Shown here piece by piece: positions 5,422 through 13,231 of a DNA stretch of 21,905 nucleotides. Position 1 is the stretch's first letter. The number at the start of each line of letters is the position of its first letter. The stretch spans positions 1 to 21,905 of the forward strand of contig CAJUHP010000036.1 in assembly GCA_910586125.1 (NCBI GenBank), read 5' to 3'. Under the pieces are notes generated by a model. That model did no database searches, had not been told where the DNA came from, and saw only the letters and a program-made list of their open reading frames with translations. The DNA comes from an uncultured Lachnospiraceae bacterium. GTDB taxonomy: Bacteria > Bacillota > Clostridia > Lachnospirales > Lachnospiraceae. The position numbers were made by a program, and so were the translations under genes.

Positions 5422-7290
5422 TCAATCAGCGGCGGCGGTAAAATTTTTGCGGGCAGAGGCAGCCTGCGGGATATCCTGCAGATAGCTCTCCGCCTGTTTG
5501 CAAAACAGATCGGCGTATGCGCCGCCGGCCTGCAAAAGGTCCAGATGCGTTCCCTGCTCTGTGAGCTTTCCGTCCTGCAGCAGACAGACCATATCGGCCA
5601 TGGCGGCGGAGGACAGACGGTGGGAGATGATGACAGCAATTTTTTGCTGATCGGTGCCGCACAGCTCCATGATGGTTTCATACATCTGGTATTCGGCCAC
5701 CGGGTCCAGGGCGCTGGACGGCTCGTCCAGAAATACGATGGGGGCGTTCTTGGCAAAGCACCTGGCGACAGCCACTTTCTGCGCCTGTCCGCCGGAAAGC
5801 ACGGCGCCCTCCTCGTCGAATTCTCTGGTGAGAATGGTGTCCACGCCGTGTTTCAGTTTTTCCATGGCCTCCTTCACACCGCTTTCTTCCAGCGCTTTTA
5901 CGGCGGTCTGCCGCTGTTCGTCGGTTTTGACTCTAGTCAGAATCACATTTTCCAGCACGGACATGGAAAACAGCTCAAAATCCTGGAAGGTGGCGCCGAT
6001 CAGCCTGCGGTACGCCTGCAGGTTAAAACGGCGGATGTCGATCCCGTTCAGGAGAATACTCCCCTCGGTCGGGTCATACAACCGCATCATCAGCTTGATC
6101 AGCGTGCTCTTGCCGGAACCATTGTGTCCCACCAGGGCGGTGCGCTGTCCTGCGGTAAATGTGAAGCTGATATGTGACAGGGCATAGCGTCCCTCTTTCT
6201 TCTGGGCGGGATAACTAAACGATACGTCGCGCAGCTCCAGCGTCTCCACCTTCTCTGGAACCGGAATGCCTTCCCAATCCTCCGGAATCTCCGCTTTATA
6301 GGACAGAAACTCCTTCAGCTTGGCGGTGTACAGGCCATTTTGATAGGTTGCGGAGACACTGTCTGCCAGATCGGTCAGCATCCAAGTCACACTCACAATG
6401 GTGTTCGCCAGTACAACGAAATCTCCAATCAGAATTGATTTTGTCACCATAGCGCAGTAGGCCGCGAAGAGCCACATTCCCTCAAACACCAGGGGGAAGC
6501 AGAGAATTCCTCTGGTCAGCCCCAGGGCAAACAGCCGTTTCCAGTATTTCTTTGTGATGCCGATCCGGTTTTCGCTGGCGGTCTCGTAGGTGTCGTTCAG
6601 CACGTTTTTGATCCGCGTCATGCGGATTTCTTTTGCGTAGCGCGTCAGATAGAAGACGCGGTTGACATAGTCCTGCCGGCGCACGTGGGGCGTGTTGTCC
6701 AGAGTGCGCTGGTATTCGATGCGGTTGATCACCTTGCTGAAAAGGAAGTTTCCAATCAGAGGCAGAAAGGAAAACAGGCCCGCGATCCAGTTGATGGAAA
6801 AGAGCGTGGCGATGACAAAGGCGGACGCGCAGGCGGAGGCAAAGAACATGGCGGTATTGCGCAGGACAGACTTCGCCCGGTCGTAGGCTTCGGAGGACGC
6901 TTTGGTGTAGGCGTCGTAAAAATCTGCGTTTTCATAGCAGGCCACGTCCACGCCCGCCGCCTTGTCAAAGAGCATCCGGTTCAGCTTTTCATAGAGTTCA
7001 ACATGAGCCATAGGAAGGTAGCGCTCATTCATCCAGATCTGAAAGAGATTGACGAAAAAAAGCACCGTCAGGGAAATCACCACAAAGGAGGCGGTCTGGG
7101 AAAAGTCTCGATCGTAGTCAGCCGCCCCAAACAAATACCGCATGAAAATCACATTGAAGAAAGCCCATTCTCCAAAGGAAAGAAAATGCTCTGCAAAGCG
7201 GAATACAACCAGTTTAGGATTGATTTTCCAGAGAATTCCTAAAAAATATAAGAGATTGGAGACGACATGGGTTTTTATTTTCGTTTTCAT
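5422..7290 (-). CDS. ABC exporter half-transporter (permease-ATPase fusion), first of pair
   Basis: This 622-aa protein starts MKTKIKTHVVSN at ATG 7290, preceded by a purine-rich AGGGGGA. An ATG six codons further upstream lacks a ribosome binding site and is less likely. Hydrophobic spans at about 38-60, 68-90, 150-185 and 265-305 form the membrane domain. The ATPase has Walker A GHNGSGKST (388-396), Q-loop GATFQDFELF, canonical signature VLSGGQAQ, Walker B IVFLDEPSSALD and H-loop IISHRLS, so both sites of the predicted heterodimer look ATP-competent. The Shine-Dalgarno of the second half-transporter lies in the 16-nt gap after its stop. The promoter at 7336-7365 serves this pair. Confidence 0.9.
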   Translation of the reverse strand: MKTKIKTHVVSNLLYFLGILWKINPKLVVFRFAEHFLSFGEWAFFNVIFMRYLFGAADYDRDFSQTASFVVISLTVLFFVNLFQIWMNERYLPMAHVELYEKLNRMLFDKAAGVDVACYENADFYDAYTKASSEAYDRAKSVLRNTAMFFASACASAFVIATLFSINWIAGLFSFLPLIGNFLFSKVINRIEYQRTLDNTPHVRRQDYVNRVFYLTRYAKEIRMTRIKNVLNDTYETASENRIGITKKYWKRLFALGLTRGILCFPLVFEGMWLFAAYCAMVTKSILIGDFVVLANTIVSVTWMLTDLADSVSATYQNGLYTAKLKEFLSYKAEIPEDWEGIPVPEKVETLELRDVSFSYPAQKKEGRYALSHISFTFTAGQRTALVGHNGSGKSTLIKLMMRLYDPTEGSILLNGIDIRRFNLQAYRRLIGATFQDFELFSMSVLENVILTRVKTDEQRQTAVKALEESGVKEAMEKLKHGVDTILTREFDEEGAVLSGGQAQKVAVARCFAKNAPIVFLDEPSSALDPVAEYQMYETIMELCGTDQQKIAVIISHRLSSAAMADMVCLLQDGKLTEQGTHLDLLQAGGAYADLFCKQAESYLQDIPQAASARKNFTAAAD

Positions 7291-7310
7291 AAATAGGTCC
7301 CCCTGCACCG

Positions 7311-7326
7311 GACCGGTTCTCCGGTC
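7311..7326 (-). promoter_or_regulatory. Hairpin at the 5' end of the ABC operon mRNA
   Basis: GACCGG (7311-7316) and CCGGTC (7321-7326) form a perfect 6-bp stem with a 4-nt loop. It begins only a few nucleotides after the transcript start predicted from the promoter at 7336-7365. It could stabilise the mRNA 5' end or be an operator; its ACCGGT core recurs in the palindrome at 7378-7389. Confidence 0.45.
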
Positions 7327-7335
7327 TATTTTTCT

Positions 7336-7365
7336 ATTCTAGCATTCCAGGCGGGACTTTGTAAA
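7336..7365 (-). promoter_or_regulatory. Promoter of the ABC exporter operon
   Basis: Minus-strand TTTACA (7365-7360) and TAGAAT (7341-7336) are 18 nt apart, in the 146-nt gap between the sensor kinase and the first ABC gene. The site allows the exporter to be expressed separately from the regulatory genes. Confidence 0.6.
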
Positions 7366-7377
7366 GAAAAAGAGAAG

Positions 7378-7389
7378 AAAACCGGTTTT
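7378..7389. promoter_or_regulatory. AAAACCGGTTTT palindrome upstream of the ABC promoter
   Basis: This is a perfect 12-bp palindrome 12 nt upstream of the -35 box. It shares ACCGGT with the hairpin downstream of the start site. The location suits an activator or repressor site. LytTR proteins usually bind imperfect direct repeats, so the regulator need not be the adjacent one. Confidence 0.35.
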
Positions 7390-7436
7390 TTGGCTGGATT
7401 GTGAAATGTGACCAATGCGCTGAACCAGACATATAT

Positions 7437-8741
7437 TCAAACCTTTGGAATGGAAGCGTTTTCTGAATGGAGTGAGATGTTGAGCAGCACGTTCAGAGAA
7501 AAAAGAGTTCCTTCTTTTTCGGTCAGCATCGTCCCATGATATTTTTTGGCGGCGGATTGGATGTTGGAAAGCCCGGTTCCCGCCGGTGGCAGCGGTTCGC
7601 CTGAGCAGGTATTTTCAAAGCTCAGCAGATAAAAATCGCCCTGCTGCTTTCCGGCAATGCGGATGTGTTTCGCCCCCTCGCCGGCCTGGCAGGCACAGAT
7701 CGCGTTATCCAGAGCATTTGCGAAAATCACGCAGAGATCCAAGTCGTCGATCCCGCAGAATTTCGGCAGAAGGAGGGAAACTTCCATGTCAATGCCGCTT
7801 GCTCTTGCCAGTCCAAGCTTTTCGCCAAGCAAAATGTCCACCACAGGGTTGCCGGTCTGACAGGGAAAAGACAGAGTGTCGGAAACTGTCCTCAGCTTTT
7901 TCAGATATTTCCTGCCTTCTTCCCATTTTCCGCTGTGCAGCAGGCCATCCAAGACAGCGAAATGATTTTTGATATCGTGGCGGAACGATTTTGTCTGCTC
8001 GTAGCGCATCTGCGCCTCAGCGATATATATTTTCTGCGCCTGCGCCGCCTGCGTCAGAGACTGCAGCGCCGCCTGCGCCTGAAATCCACGGCACAGATGG
8101 CGATAGGCGTAGAGCGTGCAGAACAGCGCGCCCAGCCCCATGACCTGCAGAGACAGAAGCGCCAGGTTTTTTGTGTCGGGCAATGAGAGCGAGGAGACGG
8201 AAATGCGGTAGGAGGTGTGCAGCAGATACAGTTCGGCGGCAAAGAAAAATAGTCCGGGAAACAGCAGCAATCCGAGATAAGGCGTTTGGCTGTCTGCATC
8301 CAATGAAAGAAGCTTGCGTATTGCCCCATAGCAGCAGGCGCAGACGAAAAAGGCGGCCATGGTGGCAAAAAGAACCATCCCATACAGCAGAGGCTTTCCG
8401 ATCAGATGGGGAAAGAGCATCATTTCCGCCGAATTGATGATGCCAAAGGAGAGCTGAGAGATATAGACGGCAAAGATTGCGGCTGTCCAGGACGCGGGCC
8501 GCTTATTTTTAAGCGCCAAGCGGTTCATAGCATACAGAGCGGCAGCGCCTGCTCCGATGGTTAAGATCCCGGGTATGGCAAAGGCTAAAGAGAGCAGCTC
8601 AAGGATGCAGAGAAGAAGAAAATAGACAAAGAGGTGCCAAGCGCGCTGTTTTTTTCCGGTGAGACGGCTGGAAAAGGTCATGTGCATAACGCTCAGACCC
8701 GCAAGGCAAAGAATTTCGAGACCTAAACTGAAATAGTCCAT
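7437..8741 (-). CDS. GHKL (HK10-type) sensor histidine kinase
   Basis: This 434-aa membrane sensor has about six N-terminal hydrophobic spans in residues 1-215, a short coiled linker, then the phosphoacceptor motif FRHDIKNH with H255. The ATPase part has the N-box CVIFANALDNAI (337-348) and a G-box GTGLSNIQSAAKKYHG (388-403). A short DHp and a GHKL ATPase after a polytopic domain is the AgrC/HK10 pattern, typically paired with LytTR regulators and sensing peptides. The ATG follows the response-regulator stop by 1 nt, so the two are coupled. It should autophosphorylate and transfer to D57 of the partner regulator. The inducing signal cannot be inferred. Confidence 0.9.
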   Translation of the reverse strand: MDYFSLGLEILCLAGLSVMHMTFSSRLTGKKQRAWHLFVYFLLLCILELLSLAFAIPGILTIGAGAAALYAMNRLALKNKRPASWTAAIFAVYISQLSFGIINSAEMMLFPHLIGKPLLYGMVLFATMAAFFVCACCYGAIRKLLSLDADSQTPYLGLLLFPGLFFFAAELYLLHTSYRISVSSLSLPDTKNLALLSLQVMGLGALFCTLYAYRHLCRGFQAQAALQSLTQAAQAQKIYIAEAQMRYEQTKSFRHDIKNHFAVLDGLLHSGKWEEGRKYLKKLRTVSDTLSFPCQTGNPVVDILLGEKLGLARASGIDMEVSLLLPKFCGIDDLDLCVIFANALDNAICACQAGEGAKHIRIAGKQQGDFYLLSFENTCSGEPLPPAGTGLSNIQSAAKKYHGTMLTEKEGTLFSLNVLLNISLHSENASIPKV

Positions 8742-8742
8742 A

Positions 8743-9456
8743 TCAACGGTTCCTCTCTTTCATATGGCGCAGAAGAGCCTGCATCAAATCCGGTTCGCGC
8801 AGCCGGGAAACCGGAATGGCCTCGCCCTGGGGCAGCATAACCTGCCCGGCGCTGCACCCGCGGACATAGTCGAGATTTACCAGATAGCTCCGGTGACATT
8901 TGAAGAAGCGCCGGTCCAGGCGGCGCTCAAAATTTTCCAGCTTTTCGTAGAAATCGGTGATTTGACCGTTTTTTTGATGAAGATAGAGTTTTCGTCCCTG
9001 CACTTCACAGTATACAATCTGGGCCATAGGAATGATTTCACACGCGGTTCTGCTTTGGATTACAATATTTTTTGCCGTCCGCTGCTCCAACAAAGAGAGC
9101 GCCCGATCCATCGTCTTTTGGAAGCGGGCCTGGTCTAACGGTTTGATGAGATAGTCGTAAGCCTGCACTTCAAAGGCGTCAAACACGCATTCCTTTAGAA
9201 CCGTGATAAAGACCAGAAGGCTGTGTCTATTTTGCCGGCGCAGAATTCTAGCGGTCTCCATTCCGTCCGGCTGTTCCATCTGGATATCTAAAAAGATCAA
9301 ATCAAAAGAGGAGGCGCTTTCCAAAAGAGAGCGGCCGCCGGCAAAGGTACTGATCTGGTATGAGGGCCGGTTTTTTTCTGTCATATACCGGGAAAGATGG
9401 CAGGAGAGCTCCTTCACCATAGCAGGTTCGTCGTCGCAGATTGCAAATTTCAGCAT
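8743..9456 (-). CDS. LytTR-family response regulator
   Basis: This 237-aa cytosolic regulator begins MLKFAICDDEP. The receiver domain (about 1-120) has the acidic pocket D8/D9, phosphoacceptor D57 in LIFLDIQM and the conserved Lys K105 in DYLIKPL. The C-terminal LytTR DNA-binding domain (about 130-232) has the family-typical FFKCHRSYLVNLDYV segment. It is the first gene of the minus-strand run and is followed 1 nt later by its kinase. The ABC exporter downstream is the obvious candidate target, as in other LytTR-exporter clusters; that link is inferred from position. Confidence 0.92.
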   Translation of the reverse strand: MLKFAICDDEPAMVKELSCHLSRYMTEKNRPSYQISTFAGGRSLLESASSFDLIFLDIQMEQPDGMETARILRRQNRHSLLVFITVLKECVFDAFEVQAYDYLIKPLDQARFQKTMDRALSLLEQRTAKNIVIQSRTACEIIPMAQIVYCEVQGRKLYLHQKNGQITDFYEKLENFERRLDRRFFKCHRSYLVNLDYVRGCSAGQVMLPQGEAIPVSRLREPDLMQALLRHMKERNR

Positions 9457-9491
9457 GTTTGTCGCCTCTCTCTTTGTGCAGGATATCAGAT

Positions 9492-9520
9492 ATTCTACAA
9501 CAGAATTTCTGAATTTACCA
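9492..9520 (-). promoter_or_regulatory. Putative promoter of the two-component genes
   Basis: A good -10, TAGAAT (9497-9492), lies about 35 nt upstream of ATG 9456. The -35 17 nt away, TGGTAA (9520-9515), is poor, as expected for an activator-dependent promoter. The spacer contains the palindrome CAGAAATTCTG, a possible binding site. Confidence 0.4.
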
Positions 9521-9565
9521 GAGAAATCGCGGGGAATAACAAAACGGGTGCGTTGGCTTTTTTTC

Positions 9566-9594
9566 TTGTTATTTTTCCAAACTCATGCTAGAAT
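9566..9594 (+). promoter_or_regulatory. Promoter of icd
   Basis: TTGTTA (9566-9571) and TAGAAT (9589-9594) are separated by 17 nt, 40 nt upstream of ATG 9635. It is divergent from the two-component promoter. Confidence 0.65.
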
Positions 9595-9634
9595 AGGAAA
9601 AAATGCGGCAGCAGAAAAAGACGAGGAGGCAAGG

Positions 9635-10855
9635 ATGGAGAAAATTAAGATGACAACCCCCATCGTGGAGATGGACGGCGACGAGATGACGAGGATTCTG
9701 TGGCAGATGATCAAGGACGAGCTTCTGATTCCCTTTGTGGATCTGAAGACGGAATACTATGATCTGGGGCTGGAATACCGGGAGAAGACCAGCGACCAGG
9801 TGACGATTGACTCGGCCATGGCGACCAAAAAGTACGGCGTAGCCGTAAAGTGCGCTACCATCACGCCCAATGCGGCACGTGTGGAGGAGTATCACTTAAG
9901 CCAGATGTGGAAAAGTCCCAACGGAACCATACGGGCGCTGTTGGATGGCACGGTATTCCGCGCGCCGATAATCGTGAAGGGGATCGCGCCTTATATCCGA
10001 ACCTGGGAGAAGCCGATCACGCTGGCCCGTCACGCATACGGGGACGTGTATAAGGCAACCGAAATGAAGATTCCGGGAGAGGGCCGCTGCGAGCTGGTCT
10101 TTACGGCTTTGGATGGAAGTGAGACGCGCAGCCTGATCCATGAATTCGACGGCCCCGGTATCGTGCAGGGGATGCACAATGTGAATGCCTCGATTGAGAG
10201 CTTTGCCCGCTGCTGCTTTAACTTTGGTCTGGACACAAAACAGGATGTATGGTTCGCGTCCAAGGATACGATTTCCAAGCAGTACGACCATACATTTAAG
10301 GATATTTTCCAGGAGATCTTTGACGCGGAATATGCGGATCGCTTTGCGAAAGCCGGCATCACCTATTTCTATACGCTGATCGACGACGCGGTGGCCCGCG
10401 TGGTGAAGTCGAAGGGGGGCTATATCTGGGCCTGCAAGAATTACGACGGCGATGTGATGAGTGATATGGTGGCGACGGCCTTCGGTTCCCTGGCGATGAT
10501 GACCTCCGTTTTGGTGTCGCCGGATGGCAAGTATGAGTACGAGGCGGCTCACGGAACGGTGCAGCGCCACTATTACCAGCATCTGGAGGGCAAGACGACC
10601 TCCACCAATCCGGTGGCGACGATCTTTGCCTGGACCGGAGCCCTGCGAAAGAGAGGACAGTTGGACGGTCTTTCGGATCTGGAAGATTTTGCAGACCGGC
10701 TGGAGCAGGCTACGATTGACACGATTGAGTCCGGAAAGATGACGAAGGATCTGGCTGTTATCACCAGCCTGCCGGATGTGACCGTGTGCGACAGCGCGCA
10801 GTTTATCCGGGCGATCCGGGAGCGGCTGGAAGCGTTCCCGATTCGGGAGAAGTAA
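9635..10855 (+). CDS. icd: NADP-dependent isocitrate dehydrogenase
   Basis: This 406-aa cytosolic enzyme oxidatively decarboxylates isocitrate to 2-oxoglutarate, supplying 2-oxoglutarate for glutamate synthesis. The start MEKIKMTTPIVEMDGDEMTR is supported by GAGGAGG 5 nt upstream; the frame is open further 5' but that part overlaps the promoter and the divergent regulator. Substrate-binding SPNGTIR (94-100), R109 and R132 are present, Y139 lies in GDVYK, the metal-binding Asp residues are in YTLIDDAV, and the cofactor loop is AAHGTVQRHY. The length and the MDGDEMTRI start fit the dimeric eukaryote-like class rather than the E. coli type. It has its own promoter and no partner TCA genes in this window. 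Confidence 0.95.
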   Translation: MEKIKMTTPIVEMDGDEMTRILWQMIKDELLIPFVDLKTEYYDLGLEYREKTSDQVTIDSAMATKKYGVAVKCATITPNAARVEEYHLSQMWKSPNGTIRALLDGTVFRAPIIVKGIAPYIRTWEKPITLARHAYGDVYKATEMKIPGEGRCELVFTALDGSETRSLIHEFDGPGIVQGMHNVNASIESFARCCFNFGLDTKQDVWFASKDTISKQYDHTFKDIFQEIFDAEYADRFAKAGITYFYTLIDDAVARVVKSKGGYIWACKNYDGDVMSDMVATAFGSLAMMTSVLVSPDGKYEYEAAHGTVQRHYYQHLEGKTTSTNPVATIFAWTGALRKRGQLDGLSDLEDFADRLEQATIDTIESGKMTKDLAVITSLPDVTVCDSAQFIRAIRERLEAFPIREK

Positions 10856-10872
10856 TAATTCTCCGGCAGGAC

Positions 10873-10901
10873 TTCACAAAAGAAGGGGACTCTGATACAA
10901 T
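10873..10901 (+). promoter_or_regulatory. Promoter of the gltX-ywaF-helicase run
   Basis: TTCACA (10873-10878) and TACAAT (10896-10901) with a 17-nt spacer lie about 105 nt upstream of gltX. The long leader carries GC-rich half-complementary words (around 10913-10995) but no T-box motif that I can identify. Confidence 0.6.
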
Positions 10902-11005
10902 ATAAAGCAGGCAGTTTTGCCGGTATAACGCCGTGCCGCAAAGCGCATGGGGTTTGATAAAACGATTACAGGACCGCCCGCCGGTCCAAAAAGAACGAGG
11001 AAAGA

Positions 11006-12463
11006 ATGATGAGTAGAGTAAGAACACGTTTTGCGCCCAGTCCCACCGGAAGAATGCATGTAGGCAATCTCCGCACCGCTCTGTACGCCTACCTGATTGC
11101 CAAGCATGAGGGCGGCGACTTCCTTCTGCGTATCGAGGATACCGATCAGGAGCGCCAGGTGGAAGGGGCGGTGGATATCATTTACCGGACCCTGAAGGAG
11201 ACCGGCTTGAACCACGACGAGGGACCGGACAAGGACGGCGGCTGCGGCCCCTATGTCCAGAGCGAGCGCCAGGCGGCCGGGATCTATCTGGAGTATGCCA
11301 AACAGTTGATTGAAAAGGGGGAGGCATACTATTGCTTCTGCGACAAAGAGCGCCTGGACTCTCTGCGCACCGAGGTGGCGGGGAAGGAGATCACCGTCTA
11401 TGACAAGCATTGCCTGCATCTGCCGAAGGAGGAAGTGGAGGCCAATCTGGCGGCGGGAAAGCCCTATGTGATCCGTCAGAATAATCCTTCCTCCGGAACC
11501 ACCACATTTCACGACGATATTTACGGGGATATCTCGGTGGACAATGCTGAGCTGGACGATATGATCCTGATCAAGTCCGACGGCTATCCGACCTACAATT
11601 TTGCCAATGTGGTGGACGACCATCTGATGGGGATCACCCATGTGGTGCGGGGCAATGAGTATCTGTCCTCGTCTCCGAAGTACAACCGCCTCTACGAAGC
11701 CTTTGGCTGGGAGGTTCCGACCTATGTTCACTGCCCGCTGATCACGGATGAGGAGCATAAGAAGCTGTCCAAGCGCTGCGGCCATTCTTCCTTTGAAGAT
11801 CTGCTGGAGCAGGGGTTTGTGACGGAGGCTGTCGTGAATTTTGTGGCGCTTTTGGGCTGGAGTCCGGAGGATAACCGGGAGATTATGTCCATGCAGGAGC
11901 TGATTGAGAAGTTTGACTACCGTCATATGTCCAAGTCTCCGGCGGTTTTTGATTTCACAAAGCTGAAATGGATGAACGGCGAGTACCTGAAAGCCATGGA
12001 TTTTGAGGAGTTTTATCAGAAAGCCCTCCCGTATCTGCAGGAGGTGATCCACAGTGATCTGGATCTGCGGACCATCGCGCAGATGGTGAAAACCCGGATT
12101 GAAGTGTTCCCGGACATCCGAGAGCAGGTGGACTTCTTTGAGGAGGTGCCGGAGTATGACTGCGCTCTGTATACCCACAAGAAGATGAAGACCGACGAGG
12201 AGAACTCCCTGGCCTTACTGGAGGAGGTTCTGCCGCTTTTGGAGACAGCGGGAGACTTTTCCAATGACGCGCTTTATGCCATGCTGAAAGCGTTTGGGGA
12301 TACCAAGGGCTATAAGGTAGGATTTATCATGTGGCCGATCCGCACGGCCTTGTCCGGAAAGCAGATGACGCCGGCCGGAGCCACGGAGATTCTTTCGGTG
12401 TTAGGGCGGGAGGAGTCCGTCAGAAGAATCCGGGAGGCCATCGAAAAGCTGGGGAGCCGATAG
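11006..12463 (+). CDS. gltX: Glutamyl-tRNA synthetase
   Basis: This class I aminoacyl-tRNA synthetase is 485 aa, normal length for bacterial GltX. The N-terminus RVRTRFAPSPTGRMHVGNLR contains the HIGH-like HVGN (18-21), and KLSKR (253-257) is the KMSKS signature. The C-terminal anticodon-binding domain is complete and ends in the typical GREESVRRIREAIEKL. It charges tRNA-Glu; in many Firmicutes it also mischarges tRNA-Gln for the amidotransferase route. Two adjacent ATGs are possible (11006 and 11009); family alignments favour MSRVR at 11009, while GAGG fits either. Only 3 nt separate it from the next gene, so it leads an operon. Confidence 0.96.
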   Translation: MMSRVRTRFAPSPTGRMHVGNLRTALYAYLIAKHEGGDFLLRIEDTDQERQVEGAVDIIYRTLKETGLNHDEGPDKDGGCGPYVQSERQAAGIYLEYAKQLIEKGEAYYCFCDKERLDSLRTEVAGKEITVYDKHCLHLPKEEVEANLAAGKPYVIRQNNPSSGTTTFHDDIYGDISVDNAELDDMILIKSDGYPTYNFANVVDDHLMGITHVVRGNEYLSSSPKYNRLYEAFGWEVPTYVHCPLITDEEHKKLSKRCGHSSFEDLLEQGFVTEAVVNFVALLGWSPEDNREIMSMQELIEKFDYRHMSKSPAVFDFTKLKWMNGEYLKAMDFEEFYQKALPYLQEVIHSDLDLRTIAQMVKTRIEVFPDIREQVDFFEEVPEYDCALYTHKKMKTDEENSLALLEEVLPLLETAGDFSNDALYAMLKAFGDTKGYKVGFIMWPIRTALSGKQMTPAGATEILSVLGREESVRRIREAIEKLGSR

Positions 12464-12466
12464 GGG

Positions 12467-13231
12467 ATGAAGTATCTGTTTTTCTGCAGTGAAACCATAC
12501 CGGAGGGAATGGGATTTTCCCTGTTTCATCTGGGACATCTTATGTGGCTTTCTGGGATCGCCGTCTTCTGTGCCTGGATGTGTATGCGCTACCGGGACAG
12601 CAGAAAGAAGCAGCGGCTGAAAATCCGCCGGATGGCCTCGGCGCTTTTGATTGCGGACGAGCTCCTAAAGATCGGCGTTCTGAGCCTGACCGGCTGTTAT
12701 ACGGCGGAGTATCTGCCGTTTCATGTGTGCAGCATCAATATTTTTATTTGTCTCTGGTATACGCTGCACCCGAACGATGTGGCCGGAGAGATTCTCTATG
12801 CGCTGTCTCTGCCCGGCGCCATCGTGTCGCTCTGTGCGCCGACCTGGGTAAAGCTGCCGTTTCTGAATCTGATGAGCATACACAGCTTTACGGTTCACGG
12901 GCTTCTGCTTTTGTATCCGCTCTTACTGCTGACCGCGGGAGAATACCGGCCCTCCCTGCGGCGGCTGTGGATTCCCGCGCTGTTTGTGGGACTTCTCAGC
13001 CCGATTCTCTACTGGTTTAACAGCCGGTTTGACACGAATTTTATGTTTTTAAACGGAACGGAAGACAATATAATACTGGAAACCGTGCAAAATGTCATGG
13101 GAGAGCAGTATTATATTCTGGGACTGGGAATCCTGGTGTTTTTGGTTTGGATGGTGTTTTATCTGCCCTGGGAGGCGGGAAGACCGCGCCGCAGACAAAG
13201 AAAAACCAGCGAATTCAAAGGGGTTCTATGA
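12467..13231 (+). CDS. YwaF/TIGR02206-family integral membrane protein
   Basis: This 254-aa protein has about seven hydrophobic spans. The segment YLPFHVCSINIFICLWY matches the family hallmark (LPxHxCS), followed by SIHSFTVHG with a conserved His pair and a downstream WFNSRFDTNFMFL loop. The Bacillus relatives are called YwaF; biochemical function is unknown as far as I know. It starts 3 nt after gltX and its stop overlaps the helicase start (ATGA at 13228-13231), so translation is likely coupled. It sits in the cytoplasmic membrane. Confidence 0.85.
   Translation: MKYLFFCSETIPEGMGFSLFHLGHLMWLSGIAVFCAWMCMRYRDSRKKQRLKIRRMASALLIADELLKIGVLSLTGCYTAEYLPFHVCSINIFICLWYTLHPNDVAGEILYALSLPGAIVSLCAPTWVKLPFLNLMSIHSFTVHGLLLLYPLLLLTAGEYRPSLRRLWIPALFVGLLSPILYWFNSRFDTNFMFLNGTEDNIILETVQNVMGEQYYILGLGILVFLVWMVFYLPWEAGRPRRRQRKTSEFKGVL

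Noticed and set aside
9203..9634. Upstream in-frame extension of icd
   Set aside because: It lies antisense to the response regulator and over the icd promoter; the start at 9635 has a strong ribosome binding site and matches family N-termini.
10902..11005. gltX leader considered as a T-box or riboswitch
   Set aside because: No T-box sequence or specifier loop could be identified; only short GC-rich complementary words.
10874..12178. Long minus-strand ORF (434 codons) antisense to gltX
   Set aside because: His/Leu/Gln-rich shadow of a GC-rich synthetase gene; the sense frame has complete GltX motifs.
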